DNA of 64,000 nucleotides from Ahaetulla prasina (lineage: Eukaryota > Chordata > Lepidosauria > Squamata > Colubridae), in contig NC_080543.1 of assembly GCF_028640845.1 (NCBI RefSeq), positions 96,213,825-96,277,824 on the forward strand, written 5' to 3'. Positions 49,897 to 62,289 of the stretch are shown in pieces. Position numbers and translations under genes: made by a program. The notes under the pieces were generated by a model, which ran no database searches, was not told the DNA's origin, and saw only the letters and a program-made list of their open reading frames with translations. Position 1 is the first letter of the stretch; each line of letters starts with the position of its first letter.

Positions 49897-50031
49897 CAGG
49901 GGTGTCAAACTCAAATCATCAAGATGGCATCATGTAACATATTGGGACTTTTTTCCCCTTCACTAAACCGGGCGTGGGCATGGCCAGCGCATGATGAATC
50001 TGGCCCACAGGCCAAGAGTTTGACAGCCCTG
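49897..50031. mobile_element. Non-autonomous hAT-type element (135 bp)
   Basis: The ends CAGGGGTGTCAAACTC and GAGTTTGACAGCCCTG are inverted repeats of 16 bases with one mismatch. Flanks CATTAGGG (49889-49896) and CAATAGGA (50032-50039) match at six of eight positions, as for an old 8-bp duplication. The terminal sequence is one I associate with vertebrate hAT-Charlie elements. No coding sequence is present. Confidence 0.82.
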
Positions 50032-50039
50032 CAATAGGA

Positions 50040-50526
50040 GCTCCTGCTTCTCTTACCTATTTGCTTCCTTCCTCTTTTCCCTCTCATTCCCCAAGATCAT
50101 CCATGCATTCCATTACAACTTCCCCAAAAGAATGCCACCAAAGCTTGCCTACTGCTAATTAATTGTGTATTATTATTATTTATTTGATTTTTATTTGATT
50201 TTGAGTATGTGAGTGTTTCTTAATCTTGGTAACTCTAAGATGTATGGACTTGAACTTCTAGAATTCCCCAGCCAGCATGAAGTCCACACATCTTAGGGTA
50301 GCCATGATTGAGAAACAGTGATATATGTATTCAAAAGGAACATGGTTCTAAATTTAATCCCTACAAAAAAGGATACAGAAACTGCATGTATGTATGTATG
50401 CACACATACCAAACTATGACAATGTGCAGTTTTCCTACTGTATCAACCTAGAGTTCCTAGCTGTAGTTGAAACCAATCTTAGACATCTTCCTCTGATCCC
50501 CAATGTGTGCATATAGCAGAATGTAT
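50040..50526. other. No gene recognised
   Basis: Noncoding sequence with a short TGTATGTATGTATG run near 50385-50400. Confidence 0.45.
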
Positions 50527-50534
50527 ATACCATC

Positions 50535-50743
50535 CAGGGGTGAAATTCAGCAGGTTCTGGAGAATTGGTAGTGGAAATTTTGAGTAGTTTGGAGAACCGG
50601 CAAATACCACTTCTGGCTGGCCCCAGAGTGGGTGGGAATGGAGATTTTGCAGTATTTTCCCCTGCCACGCCCACCAAGCCACATCATGCCCACCAAGCCA
50701 CGCCCACAGAACCGGTAGTAAAAAAAATTGAATTTCACCACTG
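50535..50743. mobile_element. Non-autonomous hAT-type element (209 bp)
   Basis: The ends CAGGGGTGAAATTCA and TGAATTTCACCACTG form an inverted repeat with one mismatch. A perfect 8-bp duplication ATACCATC lies at 50527-50534 and 50744-50751. GAACCGG motifs near both ends tie it to 12407-12670. No transposase. Confidence 0.95.
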
Positions 50744-50751
50744 ATACCATC

Positions 50752-51084
50752 ACTCTAAAATTGCAAAACCAAGACAAAAAAGGATCAAAATTAACTGCTC
50801 ATAAAAGAAGCTGTCATGTGTAGAAAATTAACTGGTAGCTTCTTCTTCAATATACAAACCATTCTCTCACACATACCAGCCTGTCTCATACATATAAGTA
50901 TATAAGTATATATACAATTTCCTCTAAACTGTAAAAGTAGAGATGGAACAGTTTGGATGGAGACGGACTAAAGGAAAGGTAGCAGCACTAGAAACGGAAA
51001 GAAAAAAGGAATAATAAAACTGCATGGAAATTTCTTGGAAAAAAAAGATAACATGGCTGGAAATTATAGAAAATATATAGATTT
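50752..51084. other. No gene recognised
   Basis: Noncoding, AT-rich, with TATAAG repeats near 50895-50912. Confidence 0.45.
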
Positions 51085-51678
51085 TCTGGATCCATTTCAA
51101 TTAGCTTTTTGTCCAGAATATGATAGTGAAACTAGATTTGTTGCCTTGGTGATGCTTTATGTTGGAAAGTAGATGGGAGGAGCACTGCACTAGATCTTCT
51201 GGACCTCTCAGTGGTATTTGATACCAATGATCATTACACCCTTCTGAAATAATTGGAAGGACTGAATATGGGGGACATTGTTTTGTAGCGGCTCAGCCCA
51301 ACCTGAAGGTGATCCTAAGAGATTACTCTTTGACACAAGGTTTGATTTCCTACGCTCTTTAACACATACAACAAATCTGTGGGAGAACTTTGGAGCTGGG
51401 TGACATCTGAATATATTTTGGTTCACACTCTGCCAATATTTATAAGTTTAATGAAAGCAGAAGTTTTCAGCCAACCTTTTAATTAACAATTGATCTGTTA
51501 ATTGACTTGATTTCATTATTTAATTGTTAATTGAATTGAATTGATGTTTTGATTATTTTCATGTGTTTTTGGTATGTTCTTGTTCTCGTTTACATTTTGA
51601 ATTCTTTGAACTGTTATAAGCTGTCCTGATTATCAAGTGATAGATAGGCTGGATATAAATATAATAAACAAATAAAGT
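51085..51678 (+). mobile_element. Old L2 LINE with internal deletion
   Basis: The plus strand holds scraps of an L2 reverse transcriptase: DPFQLAFCPEYDSET at about 51090, LDLSVVFDTNDHYTLL at about 51200 and LFNTYNKSVGEL at about 51355. The frame then jumps to an L2-like 3' region ending ATAAGCTGTCCTGAT and ATAATAAACAAATAAA near 51678. Stops are frequent, so the copy is ancient. Confidence 0.72.
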
Positions 51679-52689
51679 GTCCTTTGCAGCAGCCATTTAT
51701 TTGGCTTAGAATTTATTGCTCATTTTCTATGCTATGCATAATGTTCTTTACCCTGAAGGGAAATCATGTGTGCATGTATCTAATAAAAAGAAGCTGGTAT
51801 TGTGCCTCTAAATATTTTGTCAAATTGTTGAAGGTATTTGGCTAGTCATTTGTGAGATGACTAAGTTGCATCTCAGCAGCAATTTAAGAGTTACAGCAGG
51901 TGCTTAAACAAAACCAATGGACTGTGTAATAAAACAATTGTCTGAAAACCGGCCTGGCACAGACAAGCCGAGATGATGTGATTACTGTATTCAGGGTGCA
52001 GTCTTAGTCTGCCTTAACCTCCTTTTCCCCAAGAATTGTGGATTCTAATTTCTGAATTGCCAATAAGATAAATGCAGTTTGTTTTAACTTGTCAGCTGAC
52101 AAATACAAGAAGAAAATGAATATGAATGGCTGCCTCTTAAAATGGGATAATGTAAATCGAATACGAAAGGAAGAATTAAGATATATCAAGGTCAGGATCA
52201 TTATAGTCGAAACACACAGCCCAGAGCCCCTCATGAGAAAGATGGGTTGCTTAGAAATATGACGTATAAATATAAATAATAATAGTAACGTCACCAACTG
52301 CATAGAACATACATTTAGAAGTATTAAGCACAATTGCATTATTTTTGCTATTTCTTACTAAAACAGTAGCCACAATCTGAGGATTATCTTAGTGCAATTT
52401 CAAGTTATGAAAATAATGGAGGATAATAAAAAAACTGAGTCCAGTTGATCACCACTAGATGACAGATGGCAGAATACAAGTAGGCAAAAGAAATACAGAA
52501 ATAAATAAAAATCAGGGTTTTCAAATTAGCTAGCATTGCTATGAAAATCTTTATAAGTTGGCAGAGTGTTAAACATGCATAGTAATGGATAAATACCTAG
52601 CACATGGGAGTATTTCATATGATACTGATTACATTTGTAGTGCATATTTTGTTATAGAACAAGCTAGCAGTTATATTGATTAGCATTTG
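51679..52689. other. No gene recognised
   Basis: Noncoding. A 111-codon minus-strand frame at 52004-52339 is hydrophobic and lacks any family signature. Confidence 0.45.
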
Positions 52690-52800
52690 CTACTGATTCA
52701 ACTCCTGCCAACCTAGCAGTTCGAAAGCATGCAAATGCAAGTAGATAAATAGATACCACTTTGGTGGGAAGTTAACAGCTTTCCATATGCCTCAGTGTAT
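52690..52800 (+). mobile_element. SINE fragment of the 20157 family
   Basis: CAACCTAGCAGTTCGAAAGC, ATGCAAGTAGATAAATAG and CCACTTTGGTGGGAAG are the middle part of the tRNA-derived SINE. The head and tail are missing. Confidence 0.78.
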
Positions 52801-54544
52801 AGACATCACCACAGGACCATCTTTGGACAACATTATCTCCCTTGGTTAGGAAACAGATGAATTACCTTTTTTTAAACTGATAATGAAGTCAAGACACAAG
52901 GTGTAATCTATGGGATGAATATAGAAAAGGCAGGGAAGAAAAATGTATAATTCAGTTGTGTGATTGAGTAGTGCCTCATAAGTTATAGCATTTGCAATAG
53001 GATGGACTTGCTTCTTTTATAAAATATGTCAGAGAGAGACTGACCAAGATAGGGGGAGGAGTCAAATGGAGGACTAATCTGACCTTTGAATGCTGTTGAA
53101 CCTTATCTAGTCTGATCCAGGTGCAAACCACTATTTTGAGAAGATTCCTGTATTGTACACTTGAGCTAATTGAACTCTTCAAGTGTGGATCTTTGTATTT
53201 GATTATTTGTACTTACAAATAAGACTTCTGGAAGGGCCCAATAGTGGTAACCCCCCCACCCAAAGTAGAATAACACAATGGTATGAATATGAGAAGAGTT
53301 TTCAAAAACTAAAACATTACACAATATATTAATTCACTAAAAGCTCTCAAAACTAATAATGGTACTATAAATGGTCAGACTGGATGGGAACCTGTCTCAA
53401 TGAACCTGTCTCAATGCTGAACACAGATCATGGGTATACTTTTGATATCCTATAAGTTTCAATCTCTTAAGTGAATGAATGTTCCCTAAAGATCAGAATG
53501 ACTGAGCTGGAGGAATAGGCATACTAAATATACATACTAAATTAACTAAGGAATATACATACTAAATTAACTAAATATAACTTTATGAAGTACTGGCAAA
53601 TTAAATTAAGCAACAACAGCTCCCATGATGTTGCTGCTTAAAGATATTGCAGAATAAAGATATTGCAGAAATGAGGAACTTGGGACAGAATAATACAGCT
53701 CTGTGGGTAAAAATTCCTCACTGAGAAATTATATTATTAAAATATTGCCCAATGTGGATGTGACAGTAAGTAGGCTAATATGTGACAATCCTAGATATCA
53801 TCATAAGAAAATGTAGGGCTTTTGTTAGTGCAGGCAGAGTTGACGTTACAAAAACAGTGGACAAACTAAATGAGAGGGATGTTGACATGGGGGATATTTC
53901 TTTTTCTCTATAAAATCTACCAGTTTCAGATATGGGAAAGAACAAAAGTCATATCCATTCATCCATCCATTCATAATTCCTCCTCTGTAATTAAGGTTCA
54001 AAGAAAAACAAAATACACTGTCTAAATTCATAAAACTTCATGTATTGCTGCTGCAATCTGCTGCACCCCCTGCAGATTGCAATACCTGAGTGAGGGAATG
54101 TGGAGGGACACTACCCTATGTGGTCTCATCAAGCAGGTACAAAGAGATTCTGCTGATATCCAAGTCCTGAAAATTTTAAAAGTGATAGCTTCTTGAATAG
54201 CACCTGGAAACCAGCCAGTAACCATGTCAGGAGTCATAACTGATAACAGATAGAGCTGTGAAAAGGCAAAAGCAGCCACCTGCTCTTTGAACAGGAACTG
54301 CAAGTTTAGAACTCTTAAATTACAATCCAGTTCAGTGAGGGACAGACAGACCAGTCATCCTCTTTTATTGAGATTAAGGTTCAAACTGCTCTTTCCCATC
54401 CAAATCTAAAAGCCTAAAAGCACCTCAAAAACACTTTGATGGCAACACCTCTTGATCTGTGTTGAGATTGAAAGTTGACATCAATAGCATACTGATGTCC
54501 TAAACCTATGTCAATAAACAACTACCATACAATGTCTTCCTGAT
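52801..54544. other. No gene recognised
   Basis: Noncoding. A 22-base segment (CATACTAAATTAACTAA type) is duplicated near 53518-53580. No family-level similarity was noticed. Confidence 0.5.
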
Positions 54545-55581
54545 GAAGAGATTGAACTCTGAGAGAGACGGGAATCGTTGAGGTGACACTGGCTGGGAAA
54601 ATACCAGGCTCTAAAGAGCCTGGAAAATCCAGCCAGACGAACCGCAGTTGGGGGGGTCTTCGGACCGGAACCGTCCTGTAGGGATGGCGAAGAAGGAGAG
54701 GCAACTTGGATGGCTAAGAAGAACAGGCAAGATCCTCGGGAAGCCAGAGAAAACTCTTTAATCCGATGGCAGGGGGCAGAGGCCATTGCGACCGCCATGA
54801 AGCCAGGGCATCTGGAATAAGGATTGTGCAGGAGCGGAGATTTGGATGAAGTATTGGTACCGGGTGAGTGATTGGCCAACTCACAGGTAATAAAGAAAAA
54901 AAAATGGAAATTTTTAAAGCTACCCTGGCATGGAAACAGTAGCTAAATAGTGTCAGGGGAAGTTAATTGACAGAGAAGAGAGAAAGTGGAAGTAAAAAAC
55001 ACTAAAGCCCAAAACAGTGTTTGATGTTTAAACTTTAAATGTGGATACTGAATTTGGAGAGACTAAATTTATTATAAGAAAAAGAAACCCAAAAGAAAAT
55101 GTTTTTGGAATAGGATTGGATATAAACAGGAAAAATTTTGAACCATAAAGGAAGATTAAAGAATAAAGAAAAACCCACAATAGAAAAGCCCTGCTAAAGA
55201 TTTTAAATTGGACTTGAACTGGAATGTAAAGTTGGAAATTGGAAAATATAAAAAATTTGGAAGAGAAAGAAAGTTGTTTGGATTTAATACACAAAATTGG
55301 ATAGTTTTTTAAATTGTTGACTTGGAACTTGTGGATTTTAGAGAGCCATCTACTGGCAGAAAAAAAGTACTACATTGAACACTTTAAATATGGGAAATTT
55401 ACTGCATCCTTGAGGAACGAGCCATGAGAGTTTGTAAGGAGGATTTGTTTGTCTTCTCAAGAACTGAACATTGATTACACAAGAATGGAAAATAACAAAC
55501 TTTGAATTGGAGTTAAAAAGTAACTAGAACATCAAAACCATCTCACTAAGTGAGATGGTTAAAATGGTACGTTTATCATTT

Positions 55582-57892
55582 AACATAACATAATAACAGA
55601 GTTGGAAGGGACCTTGGAGGTCTTCTAGTCCAACCCTCTGCCCAGGCAGGAAAGCCTACACCATTTCAGACAAATGGTTATCCAACATGTTCTTAAAAAT
55701 TTCCAGTGTTAGAGCATTCACAACTTCTGAAGGCAAGTCGTTCCACTTATTGATTGTTCTAACTGTCAGGAAATTTCTCCTTAGTTCTAAGTTGCTTCTC
55801 TCCTTGATTAGTTTCCATCCATTGCTTCTTGTCCTGCCTTCAGGTGCTTTGGAGAATAGCTTGACTCCCTCTTCCTTGTGGCAGCCCCTGAGATATTGGA
55901 ACACTGCTATCATGTCTCCTCTAGTCCTTCTTTTCATTAAACTAAGACATATCCAGTTTCTGCAACCGTTCTTCATATGTTTTAGCCTCCAGTTCCCTAA
56001 TCATCTTTGTTGCTCTTCTCTGCATTCTTTCTAGAGTCTCAACATCTTTTTTACATCTCAGCAACCAAAACTGAATGCAGTATTCCAAGTGTGGCCTTAC
56101 CAAGGCATTATAAAGTGGTATTAACACTTCACATGATCTTGATTCTATCCCTCTGTTTATGCAGCCCAGAACTGTGTTGGCTTTTTGGCAGCTGCTGCAC
56201 ACTGCTGGCTCATATCTAAATGGTTGTCCACTAGGACTCCAAGATCCCTCTCACAGTTACTACTATTGAGCAAGGTACCACATATACGGTACCTGTGCAT
56301 TTTGGTTTTTTTGCCTAAATGTAGAACCTTACTTTTTTCACTGTTGAATTTCATTTTGTTAGATAGCGCCCAATGTTCAAGTCTGTCAAGATCCTTCTGT
56401 ATCTTGAGCCTATCTTCTGAAGTGTTGGCTATTCCTGCCAGCTTGGTGTCATCTGCAAATTTGATGAGTTCCCCATCTATCCCCATGTCCAAGTCATTGA
56501 TGAAGATGTTGAAGAGTACTGGGCCTAAAACAGAGCCTTGGGGTACTCCACTGCATACTTCCCTCCGTGTGGATGTAGTTCTGTTGAGGACTACATGTTG
56601 AGTGCGGTTGGTCAGCCAGTTGCGAATCCATCTGGTGGTGGTGCTGTCTAACCCCACATTTTTCTATTTTATCTAGTAGTAGGTTATGGTCTACTTTATC
56701 AAATGCTTTACTGAAGTCCAAATAAATTATATAGACAGCATTCTTCTGGTCCACTAATTTTGTCATTTTGTCAAAGAATGCAATGAGATTAGTCTGACAT
56801 GATCTGTTTTTAACAAACTCATGTTGGCTTTTCGTTATTACTTTGTTTGCTTCTAGGTGCTCAAAGATTCATTGCTTGATTATCTCTTCCAGAATCTTCC
56901 CTGGTATTGAGGTCAGGCTGATAGGTCTGTAGTTTCCTGGATCTGTTTTTTTTCCCTTTTTTGAAGATGGGAACTACATCAGCTCTTTTCCAGTCCTCTG
57001 GCAGTTCCCCTGTGCTCCAGGATCTTTGAAAGATATAGTTCAGTGGTTCTGAGATTTTGTCTGCCAGTTCCTTCAGAACCTCAGGGTGTAATCCATCCGG
57101 TCCTGGTGATCTGAACTCATCTAGGGTAGACAGGTGTTCACTTACCATTTTTTCCCCTATTTTAACTTGTGTTCCTAATCTGTTTTCTGTGGTGCTGTTT
57201 TTGATAGGTTGGATTGTTTTTTCCTTTTGTGTAAAGACAGATGCAAAAAATGAGTTAAGTAGCTCTGCTTTCTCCTTGTTGCTTGTCACCTTCTTGCCAC
57301 TTTCTCCCAGCAATGGGCCAATTGTTTCGTTGACTTTTTTCTTGTTTTTAACATGTTGGAAGAAGCTTTTTTTGTTATTTTTTACTTTTGTCGCTAGCCT
57401 TTGTTCATTGTGAGCCTTAGCTTTCCTCACTTCATCTTTACAGGCTCGGGCTATTTGCTGATATTCTGCCTTAGTTATTTGCCCCTCTTTCCACTTTTTA
57501 TACTTGTCCTTTTTGTCTTTCAATTTGTCAAATAGTTCTTTATGCATCCATGCTGGTTTCTTTTGAGATTTATTATTTTTCTTCTTCATTGGTATTGTGC
57601 TAGACTGGTCTTTTATAATCTCACTTTTCAAAATTTCCCAAGCTTCTTGAGTTGTTTTCCCCTTGAGGATTCTCATCCATGGAATGCTTCTCAAGCTCTC
57701 TCTAAGTTTATTGAAATTAGCTCTCTTAAAGTCCAAGACTCTAGTTTGACTTTGTTCTAATGTTGAATTCCAGTATTGCATGATCACTTGCCCCCAAGGT
57801 TCCTAATAGCTTCAACACCTTCTATCATTTAATCTCTGTTAGTGAGAATTAAGTCCAATATGGCTGATCCCCTTGTTCCCTTCTCTACTTTT
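55582..57892 (-). mobile_element. CR1 LINE, longest copy in the window
   Basis: A 2.3-kb CR1 on the minus strand with 3' AACAT repeats at 55582. The region before the reverse transcriptase and its first motifs are at 56861-57787 (KKPAWMHKELFDKLKDKKDK, SPGPDGLHPEVLKEL, LPEDWKRADVVPIFKKG). The palm continues through 56494-56766 (IYLDFSKAFDKVDHNLLLD), 56157-56657 (GVPQGSVLGPVLF, KFADDTKLAGI), 55942-56202 and 55656-55976. At least four frameshifts make it inactive. It resembles 22066-23210 closely and interrupts the L1-like element. Confidence 0.93.
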
Positions 57893-58051
57893 TGGGATTT
57901 GATTTGGACAGAAAAAAAATCAAGAATTTTTCTGGAGCATATTCAATGGGATGAACAAGCTATTAATGCGAAGCAAGAAAATGACACTGAAGATAAAGAC
58001 ACTGATTAAAAATTAAATGATTATATTGGGAATAGCAATGAAAAAAAGAGA

Positions 58052-58447
58052 GTGAATAACAGTTTCAATTATTACACTGGGATTAACAGTGCTAAAAATA
58101 GAGAGGTCAGAAAGAATCAGAAGAGACAGACTAACAATGGGGAAATGAGTAAAATGAGAGGAAAAAAGGGGAATAGATCAGTTGAGAATAGAGGACAATC
58201 TAGGCGAGAAAGGTTTTTTTTTTTTAATGATTACATTGGGATTAACAATGCTAAAAATAGAAAATTCTATTTTCTAGGGGAAAAATTGAATGATTACACT
58301 GGGATTAACAATGGGGAAATAAGGAATGTAAGAGGAGAAAAGGGGAATAGACCAGAAGAGAATAAAAGAGAGGATAACTATAAAAAGAAGAAAAAGGAAA
58401 AAAAGAAAATGGGTGGTATATTAGATGGACCAGGAGAAAATGATTAA
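58052..58447 (+). CDS. Unrecognised Lys/Asn-rich repeat frame in the L1-like element
   Basis: A 131-codon frame whose protein repeats NDYTGINN/NAKNR-like blocks about three times, with a fourth worn block upstream near 58015, separated by KGNRxxEN motifs. It is very basic and has no known domain. The frame is also open before the ATG, back to a TAA near 58006, and before that to the CR1 junction, where it reads LEHIQWDEQAINAKQEN. It may be the decayed tail of a retrotransposon protein or a frame kept open by chance in A-rich repeats. I cannot assign a function. Confidence 0.35.
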   Translation: MNNSFNYYTGINSAKNREVRKNQKRQTNNGEMSKMRGKKGNRSVENRGQSRRERFFFFNDYIGINNAKNRKFYFLGEKLNDYTGINNGEIRNVRGEKGNRPEENKREDNYKKKKKEKKKMGGILDGPGEND

Positions 58448-59413
58448 AGGGAGTAATTAATGGATAGGAGGAAGGATAATATGATATATGTAAAGTAATA
58501 ACTGTATTAACAATGGTATTAGGATTAATATTGATGATTATACTATTTGAATAAGATGGAATTGAAATGAAATGAATAAACTAAAAATATTGGGATTGTT
58601 AAAATTGAATTTAAATGACAACATAACTGATTTGGTATAAAATGATTTATTTAGAAGGGGAAATTGTATAAAAGTATAATAATAGTTTTATTAATAATTG
58701 TGTTATAAGTAATACTGGTGATTATATTATTTGAATAAGATGAAGTATATTTTGTAACTCTGAAAGTGAAAAGGTATTAATAGTGGGATTGTAAAAATAG
58801 AATTATAAAAAGGAATTATTTGAAGGGGAAAGTTGGAATGAATTTGAAATGGAAATTTGGTTTACTCAAAAAGGGGATTATAAAAATAAATGTGAAGAAA
58901 TGTATTGTTTCTGGTAAAATGATTGATTTTTAGATAAAGATGATGTAAAATAAATATAAAGAAAGATACGCTTATAAGGCTAAAATAACAGATAAAGTAG
59001 TAAAATATGATAAAATTTGGTCCATCTTTGAAAAAAATTGATACTAAGAAGTAATTGTGAAAAATTAAATGATTGATGACTGTGTTTAAAGTAAAGGATT
59101 TCAATAGATTAAAAAACTGTGGAAAATACATATGATAAAGGGAGAAATGAAGAGAATAATTTGAAATAGGTGAAGATAAGGAGGTGAGGGCGGATGGTAA
59201 TATTGATTACATATTCTATAAAAATATAAATAAGTGATAAAAAGGGGAAAGTAGAATATTGGTAGAAATTGGAATATATATAGTAAATATGGAGAAAATA
59301 AGCTGTATGAATTTTGACTCAGTCAACACTCTATTCAGAAAATATGTACTTTATGTTTGTGTGTTTGAAAAAAATAAAAAATTGTTAAAAAAAGAAGAAG
59401 AAAAGATTGAACT

Positions 59414-61082
59414 TTTATCTCCCACCACCAGCAACGGAAAGGAAAAACAGCAGTGCAAACTAGTGCATTACTATATTAACAACTACAATGACCATCTAAA
59501 TTCCAGGGTCAATTGTGGTCATAAGTCAAGAACTATCTGTATCCTTGAATATAACGTAATTATTTGAGTAGGGCTTCTAAAACCAATCATTTTCATTGTC
59601 GTTTAGGCAGCGCTCCACAATTTATTTCCTTCTGCTTCTTTTTTCAGGAAATGATAATCAGGGATCTTTTAGGTCACACCCATGATTTTCTATTGAGCTA
59701 TAAAGCTCCAGGGGATTCCTTTAATATTACATAAGCTTATTCATTTTCAGAAACCTAGCTAGCATGTGTTTGTGTATTCCAGTATTTTTAAACTGGTTTC
59801 AGTGAGGACTCGGATCTTCTCTTTTCCATCTAAACTTATTGCTATCTCTTTAAAAGTAGATAGAACCATCACATTTTTCTAAGTTAGAACTCGCACTCAG
59901 TTCTATTTCCCGTTCCGTTTCCCTTTCCCACTAAGCTAACAGACATGTTGTGCCTGCAGCAAACATACTTTTGCAACTCCTCCCCCCATCCTTATGTCAA
60001 TGCATCCTCACAATGCAATCCAATCTCTTGCAAAATGTTTGCAAAAGAAATACGTATGTATGGCCTGCAAGTGTTTAGGAAATTTCCTATGTGGAAAGTC
60101 TGTTACAATCAGGGATTATTTCAAATATGATTAAAATCAGGAGTGGTATTCTATCTAAAAGAAAATCAGGGAGTCAGCTGGGCTAATTCTCATGGATGCT
60201 ATGATGCCACCATACAATACCAATGTATAGTGATATGGACTAGCACAATATGCATCATCAAAAGAGCCTTCATTCTATTCCCATAAGAATATTATTCATC
60301 AGTGAGACGAAGCTTTTCGAGGATCAGTAATGCACAAAGCAATAACAACATGAAATTAACCCAATTAGCATAATTTTAAAAAATAATGGAACTGAATACT
60401 GAATACTGAAATCGTACATTTCAAATGTAGCACATCTGGTTATAGCTGTTCTTCATTCATGACAGTAGTAAACAGCTATGGTAGACTTTTAAAGTAAACA
60501 GTTCAAATTTATCCCTTACTCTTTGCTTTCAGCTTTATGTTATGATAGCTTTGATACAGCTACGTTTAAACTTCATAGAGATGTTACAATCTTTAGAGGG
60601 AAGTTTAATTTTTCCAGGGATTTAAAGTACTTACAGGGAAAACAGAATGTGTTTTGATGTATTAAGAGGTCAGCTGAACAGTTTATTGAAGCATCTGCAG
60701 AGAATTCCAAACGCTAACATGAAAAACCTAAAACTATTTTCTCCTGCTATTACAATAAGGTCCTTTGACCAATTTGGCCAACATTAGAAAAGGAAAAATA
60801 TACAGAGAGAGGAATGTCAATGATGCATAAAGAAAAACAAAAATAGAATTAAAAGTTCACAATAAAAAGTGGCTTCATGGATTTTTCTACTTCCCAGTGA
60901 CTTGAAATCAACTATGTGAGATGACAAATTCATCCTGAGTAGATGACAAATTCATCCTGAGTAGAAAAACACTTTCATTCACATATTCTTTTTCGGGTTT
61001 TGCAAACAGTAACAGACTTTATTGTAGAAATTACGTGCATGCCATCCTTCTGTCAGGAAACTTAATGGCCCAATTATAATTC
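59414..61082. other. No gene recognised
   Basis: Noncoding interval with no frame of interest. A 22-base unit around ATGACAAATTCATCCTGAGT is duplicated at about 60920-60965. Confidence 0.5.
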
Positions 61083-61790
61083 TGGACCGGGATGCCCTAT
61101 GCACGGTCACTCACGCACTCGTGACGTCTCGCCTGGATTACTGCAATGCTCTCTACATGGGGCTCCCCTTGAAGGGCATCCGGAGGCTGCAGTTAGTCCA
61201 GAATGCGGCTGCGCAGGATAGATGGAGCCCCGTGGCTCTGTGATAACACCCATCCTGCGCAGGCTGCACTGGCTACCTGTGGCTTTCGGTGCGCTTCAAG
61301 GTTCTGTGACCACCTTTAAAGCGCTCCATGGCATTGGGCCGGGTTACTTACGGGACCGCCTACTGCTACCGAATATCTCTCACCGACCCGTGCGCTCTCA
61401 CAGAGAGGGTCTCCTCAGGGTGCCGTCAGCGAGGCAATGTCGTCTGGCGACGCCCAGGGGAAGGGCCTTCTCTGTGGGGGCTCCCACCCTCTGGAACGAT
61501 CTACCCCCCGGACTTCGTCAGCTTTCGGACCTCCGGACTTTCTGCCGCGGGCTTAAAACATACTTATTTAATTGTGCAGGACTGAGCTAGATTTTAAATT
61601 TTGGGTTTTAAATTGGGTTTTATCTTTATTTTTAATTGGACGGGCTTTAGAATAAGTTTTTTAAATGTTTTATATTGTATTTATACTCTATTTATCTGTT
61701 TTTAGTGCCTGTAAACCGCCCTGAGTCCCTTTGGGAGATAGGGCGGTATATAAATATGATTAATAAATAAATAAATAAATAAATAAATAT
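61083..61790 (+). mobile_element. L2 LINE, C-terminal and 3' end
   Basis: The plus strand encodes the end of an L2 ORF2: LVTSRLDYCNALYMGLP near 61120, then 61222-61590 with LRRLHWLPVAFGA, ALHGIGPGYLRDRLLLPN, GRAFSVGAPTLWNDLPP and a stop near 61588. The 3' tail AACCGCCCTGAGTCCCTTTG is at 61715, followed by AAAT repeats to 61790. Stops near 61240 disrupt the frame. It is 5'-truncated and inactive. It matches the minus-strand L2 at 29506-30104. Confidence 0.93.
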
Positions 61791-62289
61791 AAGTCACCAG
61801 GTCTTAAACTGATATTTAGAGAAATGGTTTCTTATCTTCTTTATAGTACTATTGCAGGTTTCCCTCTTTCTCTAAAGTCATATTGGAGCATTCAATCCTA
61901 TCTAATCACCAAAAACGTAGACCTTAAGTTCATTTTTTCTGTTTTATGCAAGAACTCTATGACAGGTAGATATAAATAAATAAATATAGATATTATTTTT
62001 TCTTTAATCAAACAAGTCAGTTTGAGCACCTCAGCAAGTACTAATATCTTTACCAACCATTAGTGTGATTAATGTACTTGTTCTAGTTCTTTGATTTTTT
62101 TTGGGGAGAATTTCTCTCATATTCTGCCAGAATTTGTTCAAAACCTCTGCTGTTTAAAAGTAAAAATAACTTCTTCCAGTTTCTCCCATTGAAATAGATT
62201 TTTGTTGTTGTTGTTGTTGTTAAAGACTATCAGAGCCATTCAAAACATGGCTGCCACAATGAATGGCACTTGCAAGAATTAAAGTAACA
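61791..62289. other. No gene recognised
   Basis: Noncoding, with a TTG repeat run at about 62201-62220. Confidence 0.5.

Larger units (their letters stand above)
54559..59399 (+). mobile_element. L1-like retrotransposon without recognised ORFs, split by a CR1
   Basis: A plus-strand element in two parts, 54559-55581 and 57893-59399. GAAGAGATTGAACT at 54545-54558 and GAAAAGATTGAACT at 59400-59413 look like a 14-bp target duplication with one mismatch. The left part begins GC-rich, as in an L1 leader. The right part ends in TTTGAAAAAAATAAAAAATT and an A-rich tail, like L1 3' ends. Neither part encodes L1 ORF1 or ORF2 motifs that I can find. The pieces sum to about 2.5 kb, so it may be a non-autonomous L1 derivative. 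Confidence 0.62.
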
